From positions 1-64,000 of the forward strand of contig JAUXWZ010000064.1 in NCBI GenBank assembly GCA_030684835.1: DNA of 64,000 nucleotides, read 5' to 3'. This document shows, one piece after another, positions 58,680 through 64,000 of the stretch; positions within the stretch are counted from its first letter, which is position 1; every line of letters begins with the position of its first letter. The position numbers and the translations under genes are program-made. The stretch is from Beijerinckiaceae bacterium (GTDB lineage Bacteria > Pseudomonadota > Alphaproteobacteria > Rhizobiales > Beijerinckiaceae). The notes beneath the pieces are model-generated. The model was not told the origin of the DNA. It saw only the letters and a program-made list of their open reading frames with translations, and ran no database searches.

Positions 58680-59975
58680 ATGCCCCTGCGACTTGATACG
58701 CGTGACGCCGATTTCGCGAAGGCCTTTCAGGCCTTCCTCACGATGAAGCGTGAAGTCTCGCAGGACGTGGACGACGCCGTGCGCGAAGTCATTGCCGATG
58801 TCGTTGCGCGCGGCGACGCGGCGCTCATCGATCTGTCGAAGAAATTCGACCGTGTGGATCTGGCAACGCTGGGCATTCGCGTCACCGACGCCGAGATCGA
58901 CGCCGCGCTCGGTCAATGCGACGCGAAGGCGCTCGACGCGTTGCAGCTGGCGCACAAGCGCATTGTCGCATTCCATGAGAGGCAACGCCCGCAGGACCAG
59001 CGCTTCACCGATGCGCTGGGCGTCGATCTTGGCTGGCGCTGGAGCGCGATTGAATCAGTTGGTCTTTATGTGCCTGGCGGCACGGCAAGCTACCCCTCCT
59101 CGGTGTTGATGAATTGCGTGCCTGCAAAGGTCGCGGGCGTTCCGCGCATCGCCATGGTGGTGCCCGCGCCAGAAGGGCGAATTAACCCCCTCGTTCTCGC
59201 TGCCGCGCGCGTGGCGGGCGTTGACGAAATTTACCGCGTCGGCGGCGCGCAGGCCGTCGCCGCGCTCGCCTATGGCACGCAGACCATCGCGCCTGTCGCC
59301 AAGATCGTGGGCCCGGGCAATGCGTATGTCGCAGCCGCCAAGCGGCGCGTGTTCGGAACCGTCGGCATCGACATGATCGCCGGACCCTCCGAAGTGCTGG
59401 TTATTGCAGACGCGACCGCCAATCCGGACTGGATCGCCGCAGATCTTCTCGCGCAGGCCGAACACGACACGGCGGCGCAGGCTATTCTCATCACCGATGA
59501 CGCAGGCCTTGCGGACGCTGTGGCGCAAGCGGTGGAGCGGCAGCTTTCGACGCTGCCGCGCAAGGACATCGCGGGCGCAAGCTGGCGCGATTTTGGCTGC
59601 ATCATCATGGTTGAATCGCTCAGCGTCTGCATCCCGCTTGTCGACCGCATCGCGCCCGAACATCTGGAAGTGATGTGCGAGGACGCCGAAGCGCTGTCGG
59701 CGCGCGTGCGCAACGCGGGCGCGATCTTCATCGGCGGACACACGCCAGAGGCCATCGGCGATTACGTTGGCGGTTCAAACCACGTTCTTCCCACAGCGCG
59801 TTCGGCGCGTTTCTCTTCAGGGCTGGGCGTGCTGGACTTCATGAAGCGCACGTCGATCCTCAAGTGCTCGCCGGACTCTCTGCGCGAGATCGGGCCTGCG
59901 GCGATTGCACTGGGCGAAGCAGAGGGCCTCAGCGCCCACGCGCGCTCGGTCGCCATTCGCATGAACCTGCGCTGA
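58680..59975 (+). CDS. hisD: Histidinol dehydrogenase
   Basis: HisD oxidises L-histidinol to L-histidine in two NAD+-dependent steps, the last in histidine synthesis. The protein has 431 residues. Family motifs are [67 protein letters not shown] (zinc site) and IAPEHLEVM (catalytic His region). Other his genes are not present. The gene is within the murA block and is probably part of that transcript. Confidence 0.97.
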   Translation: MPLRLDTRDADFAKAFQAFLTMKREVSQDVDDAVREVIADVVARGDAALIDLSKKFDRVDLATLGIRVTDAEIDAALGQCDAKALDALQLAHKRIVAFHERQRPQDQRFTDALGVDLGWRWSAIESVGLYVPGGTASYPSSVLMNCVPAKVAGVPRIAMVVPAPEGRINPLVLAAARVAGVDEIYRVGGAQAVAALAYGTQTIAPVAKIVGPGNAYVAAAKRRVFGTVGIDMIAGPSEVLVIADATANPDWIAADLLAQAEHDTAAQAILITDDAGLADAVAQAVERQLSTLPRKDIAGASWRDFGCIIMVESLSVCIPLVDRIAPEHLEVMCEDAEALSARVRNAGAIFIGGHTPEAIGDYVGGSNHVLPTARSARFSSGLGVLDFMKRTSILKCSPDSLREIGPAAIALGEAEGLSAHARSVAIRMNLR

Positions 59976-59979
59976 TGCA

Positions 59980-60465
59980 ATGAGCCACGACGCCAGCTGC
60001 AGAGGGCGCCTCGTCTCGGTCGTCCTCGATGAGACCTCGATTGGCCGGGGCAATCTGGACCAGGAGCACGAACGGCTCGTTGCGATCTACGATCTTGTTG
60101 AGATCAATTCGTTCGCTTTGCCGGGCCACGAAGGTGGGCCCTATGCGCTCCATATCTCGCTGCATGACAAGAAGTTGTGCTTTGACGTGCGGGCGCACGA
60201 CGGCGAGGCGGTCGTCCGCCACATCATGTCGCTGACGCCATTCCGCAGGCTGCTGAAGGATTATTTTCTCGTCTGCGAGAGCTATTACGCGGCCATCCGC
60301 ACGGCCACGCCCGCGCAGATCGAGGCAATCGACATGGGCCGGCGCAGCCTGCACAACGAAGGCGCGACGCTGCTGGCCGAGCGTCTGAATGGCAAGATCA
60401 ATTGCGATTTCGACACCGCGCGGCGCCTCTTCACCCTCATCACCGCTTTGCACTGGAAAGGCTGA
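59980..60465 (+). CDS. UPF0262 family protein
   Basis: The protein has 161 residues and matches UPF0262: [49 protein letters not shown] and [20 protein letters not shown]. It is soluble, and its function is unknown. The gene starts four bases after the hisD stop, so it is translated from the same mRNA. A low-molecular-weight phosphatase gene follows. Confidence 0.92.
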   Translation: MSHDASCRGRLVSVVLDETSIGRGNLDQEHERLVAIYDLVEINSFALPGHEGGPYALHISLHDKKLCFDVRAHDGEAVVRHIMSLTPFRRLLKDYFLVCESYYAAIRTATPAQIEAIDMGRRSLHNEGATLLAERLNGKINCDFDTARRLFTLITALHWKG

Positions 60466-60496
60466 ACGCCATGCGCCGGGGCGGGGGAAAAAGGTC

Positions 60497-60961
60497 ATGA
60501 CGGCGCTGGGGCGCCGGCCGCAATCCTTACTCTTCGCCTGCACGACAAACACCGTGCGCTCGCCCATGGCGGAGGGCCTTGCAAAGCATCTTTTCGGCCG
60601 CGAGATCTTCATTGCGTCCGCTGGCGTGCGCCCCATCGAGCCAGATCATTTCGCCATCGCAGCCATGGATGAGATCGGCATCGACATATCGAAGCACAAG
60701 CCGCACGCATTCGCCGAACTGGAAGATGACAGCTTCGACGTCATCATCACGCTCTCGCCCGAGGCCCATCACACGGCGCTCGAATACACGCGCACGTCGG
60801 CGGTGGAGGTAATCTACTGGCCTACCCTTGACGCAACGGCGGTGCAGGGATCGCGCGACCAAATGATGGACGCCTATCGCGGCGTGCGTGACACCCTGCA
60901 GAAGCGCATCAAGGAATACCTCGACTGGCGCCCGATGATGCCGTTGCGCAGCGGGGAGTAG
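60497..60961 (+). CDS. Low-molecular-weight phosphatase family protein
   Basis: A 154-residue protein with the P-loop CTTNTVRS (C15, R21, S22), the CX5R(S/T) phosphatase/arsenate-reductase signature, near its N-terminus. The general-acid region is present in WPTLDATAV, where Asp follows in the usual place. ATG 60497 has an AAAGG site upstream; the longer upstream frame overlaps UPF0262 and is not typical. It acts on phosphotyrosine-like or arsenate substrates, which cannot be told apart here. In many relatives infA follows; here it does not. Confidence 0.88.
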   Translation: MTALGRRPQSLLFACTTNTVRSPMAEGLAKHLFGREIFIASAGVRPIEPDHFAIAAMDEIGIDISKHKPHAFAELEDDSFDVIITLSPEAHHTALEYTRTSAVEVIYWPTLDATAVQGSRDQMMDAYRGVRDTLQKRIKEYLDWRPMMPLRSGE

Positions 60962-60970
60962 GTGGCTTCA

Positions 60971-60988
60971 TGGTCGCGAAAGCGACCA
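60971..60988 (+). other. Short hairpin with GAAA tetraloop after the phosphatase gene
   Basis: TGGTCGC and GCGACCA pair perfectly around GAAA, a stable tetraloop. There is no T-run. It starts nine bases after the stop codon and may mark the end of the murA block transcript. Confidence 0.4.
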
Positions 60989-61053
60989 ACTACGGCGGGT
61001 AACCTGATCGTTCGGTGCGAAGGCATCGCAGTCAATGCCGGCTTTCGCCCGCA

Positions 61054-61083
61054 GGGTGAGCTGAGGGGCGCCTAGCCTCACCC
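61054..61083 (-). other. Hairpin after the M16 peptidase gene
   Basis: GGGTGAG and CTCACCC pair, with an inner GCT-AGG/CCTAGC extension (one bulge) around GGCG. It lies just beyond the stop codon of the minus-strand M16 gene at 61086. It lacks a T-run, so it is a possible but not standard terminator. Confidence 0.4.
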
Positions 61084-61085
61084 GC

Positions 61086-62363
61086 TCACATCCCTTCAGG
61101 CCGGCCCGCCACTGTCACCAGCATCGTCTTGCCATCGAACAGACGCTTGGTCACGCGCCGCACGTCTTCCATCGTCACAGCGGCAATCATGTCGTTGCGT
61201 TTGTCTAGATATTCGACCGGCCATCCGTCCGTCTGAAGGCTCACGAGATTGCCGGCGATCTTCGTCGAGGTGTCGAAGCGCAGCACGTAGGAGCCGATAA
61301 GATATTTCTTGGCCTTTTCGAGTTCATCGGGCGTGGGGCCATCGGCGACGAGCTTGGAGATTTCCTCTTCGATGACCGAGAGCGATTCTGCGGCGCGCTC
61401 GTTCTTGGTCGAAGTGCCGCCAGAAAACAGCGCCGCGTGATCATAGGCGCCGAGCTGCGAGTGAATGGAATACGCAAGACCGCGCTTCTCGCGCACTTCC
61501 TTGAACAGGCGCGCTGAAAACACCCCGCCGCCCAGAATGTGGTTGACCACAACAGCGATCATGTACTCGGCGTCGTCGCGCGCAATGCCAGGCAGGCCGA
61601 AGCGGATTGTCGATTGCGGCACATCCACATCGAGCACGCGCCTCTTGCCCGCAACCGGCACGACGTCAGGCACGGGGGAAAGGGTGGCCTGCGCCGGGAG
61701 CGCGCCAAATGTCTTGTCCACGAGCGCCGCCAGCCGAAGCGCGTCGATCGCGCCAACAGCACCGATCTTGATGTTGCTGCGCGCCAGCGTCGCGCCGTGC
61801 ATGGCGACAAGGTCAGCCCGTGTAATCGTGGGCAATGTTTCGAGTGTGCCCTGCGAGGGCCGTCCGTAGGGATGATTGGGGAACGCGTCTTCGCGGAAGG
61901 CGCGTGCGGCGACGCGGTTGGGATCCTTCACTTCGTGTTTGAGCCCGGCGACGATCTGCGCCCGCACGCGTTCAACGGCGTCGTCATCAATGCGGGGCTC
62001 GCACACGGCCAGACGAAGCAGTTCGAATGCGGGGTCGATGTTGCGCGACAATGTTTTCAACTGGCCTTGAAAATTGTCATGCTCGGCGTGGAAAGCGATT
62101 TCGACTGCAAGATCATCCATCGCGCGATGGAATGCTTCGGCGTCATAGTCCCCGGCGCCCTCGTCGAGCAGACTGGCGAGCATGCTCGCCACGCCTGCCT
62201 TGTCAGCGGGATCCTGTGCTGCGCCAGCCTTGAACGCGAACTCAAAAGCCACAAGCGGAACAGCGTAATCTTCAACGAGCCAGACTTCGATCCCGCCCGG
62301 GGTCTTCAGCTTCTGGACGGTCGCGGCGCGCGAGAGCGCAACTTTCTCAACTACGGCTGTCAT
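61086..62363 (-). CDS. M16 peptidase family protein, inactive-type subunit
   Basis: The protein has 425 residues in two M16-like halves. The place of the zinc motif HXXEH reads DKAGVASMLASLL, so it cannot bind zinc in the usual way; VREKRGLAYSIHSQLG in the second half is typical of the partner subunit. In Hyphomicrobiales two M16 genes stand side by side and their products form an active/inactive heterodimer, like mitochondrial processing peptidase. ATG 62363 is chosen because the upstream part is not conserved-looking. It lies 72 bases after the active-type gene. Confidence 0.88.
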   Translation of the reverse strand: MTAVVEKVALSRAATVQKLKTPGGIEVWLVEDYAVPLVAFEFAFKAGAAQDPADKAGVASMLASLLDEGAGDYDAEAFHRAMDDLAVEIAFHAEHDNFQGQLKTLSRNIDPAFELLRLAVCEPRIDDDAVERVRAQIVAGLKHEVKDPNRVAARAFREDAFPNHPYGRPSQGTLETLPTITRADLVAMHGATLARSNIKIGAVGAIDALRLAALVDKTFGALPAQATLSPVPDVVPVAGKRRVLDVDVPQSTIRFGLPGIARDDAEYMIAVVVNHILGGGVFSARLFKEVREKRGLAYSIHSQLGAYDHAALFSGGTSTKNERAAESLSVIEEEISKLVADGPTPDELEKAKKYLIGSYVLRFDTSTKIAGNLVSLQTDGWPVEYLDKRNDMIAAVTMEDVRRVTKRLFDGKTMLVTVAGRPEGM

Positions 62364-62435
62364 TTGGAAATCCCGGTATCGCAAAAGCGAACTTAAAAAG
62401 CGCAATCAGGGGCGGCTGTCGCCGCCCGCTGCTGG

Positions 62436-63788
62436 TCAGGCGGCTTGCGCATTGTCCTGCGCGAGCAGGAATCCCGTCACGGCTCGGCGACGGTCGAGCC
62501 ACTTTTTCGCTGCCGCCTGCACGTCCTCGGCCGTTACGGCGTCGATGCGCGCTGGCCAATATTGCACAGCCTCCACTGTCTCGCCGGTTGTCAGCGCCGC
62601 GCCATACCAGCGCGCGAGCATGGTCTGGCTGTCCTGCGCGTAAACGGCGTCTGCGATAAGGCGCGTCTTGGCGCGCGCCAGATCTTGCGCGTCTGCGGGT
62701 TCGCCCGCCATCTGCGCGATCACCTTGCCGACGGCTTCATCCAGCGTCTCCAGCGAAACATCCGGCGCCGGCACCGACCAGACGTAAAAGCGCGTGTCGT
62801 CGAGCGCGGTGCCCAGGTAATACGCGCCAGTTGAAACGGCGACCTTCTGATTGACGATCAGCTCGCGATAAAGCCGGCTTGTCGGCCCGCTGCCGATCAG
62901 ATGGCACAAAACCTCGAGCGCCTCTGCATCGCCCGGCTGCGCGGACGCATACGACGGCACGAGGTAAATGCGCTGCTGGGTGGGCTGCTCCACCTTTTCG
63001 TCTGCAAGAGAGACAAGTCGATGGGCGCGGGGCTCGGGCTCGCGCGGGCGGAAACGTTTTGGCGCTTCGCCACGGGCGGGTATTTTGCCGTAGATTTCGT
63101 CGGCGAGCGAGCGCACTTCCACTTCCGTCACGTCGCCTGCAACGATGAGGATTGCGTTCTCGGGCGTGTAAAAGCGTTCGTAATAGGCGAGCGCGTCCGT
63201 GCGATCGAGCGTCTCGATCTCGTGTTGCCAGCCGATGATCGGCTTGCCGTAGGGATGGTGGGTAAACAACGCGGCGTGGACGGCTTCACTGAGTTGCGAA
63301 GCAGGGTCTGTGTCCGTGCGCATGCGGCGTTCTTCGAGCACCACGTCGCGCTCGGGCGCTACAATCTCGTCGGTGAGGACGAGATTGGTCATGCGGTCAG
63401 CCTCATAGGACATCATCACCCGCAGATGTTCTTTGGGCACGCGCTGGTAATAGGCCGTGTAATCGTTCGAGGTGAACGCGTTTTCCTGTCCGCCAAGCTC
63501 GGCGACCATTTCGGAAAATTCACCCAGCTGATGGTTCTTTGTGCCCTTGAACATCAGGTGTTCGAGGAAATGCGCAATCCCGGACTTGCCCTGCGGGTCA
63601 TCCGCCGACCCGTTCCGATACCAGACCATGTGCGTAACCACCGGCGCGCGATGGTCGGGAATGACAACCACGTCCATGCCGTTGCCGAGACGGAAGTTCT
63701 TCACCGCGCCGCCGCCGATGGTTTCGCCGCCGGGTTGCGGCGTCAGGCTGGCCGGTTTGATCGTCGTGGGGCTGGCGGGAGCGTTCAT
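62436..63788 (-). CDS. M16 zinc metallopeptidase, active-type subunit
   Basis: This 450-residue protein has the inverted zinc motif HFLEH (H73, E76, H77) in SGIAHFLEHLMFKGTKNH, with the downstream Glu region. The second half (about 230-440) has the RLYRELIVNQKVAVSTG segment. It probably forms a heterodimer with the inactive-type product encoded next. It has no signal peptide, although related proteins have been placed at the membrane or periplasm. Substrates are unknown. Confidence 0.92.
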   Translation of the reverse strand: MNAPASPTTIKPASLTPQPGGETIGGGAVKNFRLGNGMDVVVIPDHRAPVVTHMVWYRNGSADDPQGKSGIAHFLEHLMFKGTKNHQLGEFSEMVAELGGQENAFTSNDYTAYYQRVPKEHLRVMMSYEADRMTNLVLTDEIVAPERDVVLEERRMRTDTDPASQLSEAVHAALFTHHPYGKPIIGWQHEIETLDRTDALAYYERFYTPENAILIVAGDVTEVEVRSLADEIYGKIPARGEAPKRFRPREPEPRAHRLVSLADEKVEQPTQQRIYLVPSYASAQPGDAEALEVLCHLIGSGPTSRLYRELIVNQKVAVSTGAYYLGTALDDTRFYVWSVPAPDVSLETLDEAVGKVIAQMAGEPADAQDLARAKTRLIADAVYAQDSQTMLARWYGAALTTGETVEAVQYWPARIDAVTAEDVQAAAKKWLDRRRAVTGFLLAQDNAQAA

Positions 63789-63921
63789 GTGGCGCGCTTT
63801 CTCCGGGTGCTAGGTCTCGACGCCGGCGCATGATGGCGAGGCGACGCGAAAAGAGGGCGCGAGCGCCCTCTCGTCGATCTGAATATAGGAGGCTTTCGCC
63901 CAACCGCCATGCGAGGGGTTA

Positions 63922-64000
63922 TCAGAAGTTCGGATCTTCGCCCCGCGCGATGGCGCGCTTGCGCCGATCTTCTTCAAGCTGCTGTGCGCGCGCGTCGCCG
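63922..64000 (-). CDS. 3' end of an unidentified gene running off the window
   Basis: The reverse strand ends in an open frame of 25 residues before TGA, reading GDARAQQLEEDRRKRAIARG and then EDPNF. The start lies outside the window. The gene is upstream of the M16 pair in the same direction. In related genomes a DUF3035 gene and lspA precede this pair, so it could be the C-terminus of a DUF3035 protein, but 25 residues are too few to confirm that. Confidence 0.5.
   Translation of the reverse strand, partial: GDARAQQLEEDRRKRAIARGEDPNF

Noticed and set aside
63598-63903. 101-residue reverse frame overlapping the M16 start
   Set aside because: It is an out-of-frame shadow of the M16 gene and has no signal or domain.
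1-64000. CRISPR arrays, rRNA, insertion sequences or prophage genes
   Set aside because: No regularly spaced repeats, transposase or integrase motifs, terminal inverted repeats or phage structural genes were seen on either strand.

Overview
The window reads as chromosomal DNA of a GC-rich alphaproteobacterium, most likely in the order Hyphomicrobiales (Rhizobiales). The evidence is a one-step 5-aminolevulinate synthase (hemA), a PodJ-type polarity protein, the murA / DUF2948 / hisD / UPF0262 / low-molecular-weight phosphatase block, a TIGR02186 + TauE/SafE pair, and many orphan periplasmic binding proteins of the kind expanded in Bradyrhizobium-like genomes. The genus is not determined. I see no rRNA, CRISPR array, insertion sequence or prophage.

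Layout. 1-3.6 kb: tRNA-Gly(CCC), two tandem tripartite-tricarboxylate-type (TTT/Bug) binding proteins, and an ethylene-receptor-like membrane protein that keeps a histidine-kinase dimerisation helix but has no ATPase domain. 3.8-9.3 kb: a reverse-strand cluster of two TadE-like and three paralogous TadG-like pilus-assembly proteins. 9.6-12.3 kb: an Arg/Gly-rich exported protein, then a pair made of a 4,5-dihydroxyphthalate-decarboxylase-like (DHPD-like) PBP-fold protein and a TTT binding protein. 12.3-17.8 kb: a small K+-channel-like protein, DUF952, pyrD, two small envelope proteins, and a LuxR-type response regulator divergent from a sodium:solute symporter. 17.8-25.3 kb: the ligase-associated DNA repair set, with ligase and exonuclease on the minus strand and helicase and PdeM on the plus strand, the helicase preceded by a TPR-methyltransferase. 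25.3-33.8 kb: TIGR02186/TauE, PodJ, MerR, a DsbA-fold isomerase and an OYE flavoprotein. 34.1-36.2 kb: a second DHPD-like + TTT binding protein pair. 36.2-46.4 kb: a RecD-like helicase, DedA, two unidentified membrane proteins, an exported amidohydrolase, a periplasmic c-haem/beta-propeller protein, hemA, an AbrB-family membrane protein and mscL. 46.5-51.1 kb: a large symporter-domain hybrid kinase and a fifth TTT binding protein. 51.3-56.2 kb: small envelope proteins, an exported methyltransferase, a Crp/Fnr regulator, a Ca2+/Na+ antiporter, several very small genes and tRNA-Thr(GGT). 56.4-64 kb: the murA-hisD block, two M16 peptidases, and the 3' end of another gene.

How the genes fit together. 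Five TTT binding proteins occur without any TctA/TctB membrane subunits, and two of them sit directly behind DHPD-like genes. With the OYE, the isomerase, the amidohydrolase and the haem/propeller protein, this suggests broad sensing or uptake of organic and aromatic acids. The symporter-domain kinase at 46.5 kb and the LuxR regulator next to a symporter at 15-18 kb resemble the two halves of a CrbS/CrbR acetate-switch system, but this pairing is inferred. The ligase, exonuclease, helicase and PdeM genes form one known repair module.

The most unusual items are the ATPase-less ethylene-receptor-like protein (2958-3572), the TadG triplication, the twice-repeated DHPD-like + TTT module, the 17-bp tandem repeat between podJ and merR, and a Tat-like signal on a methyltransferase.
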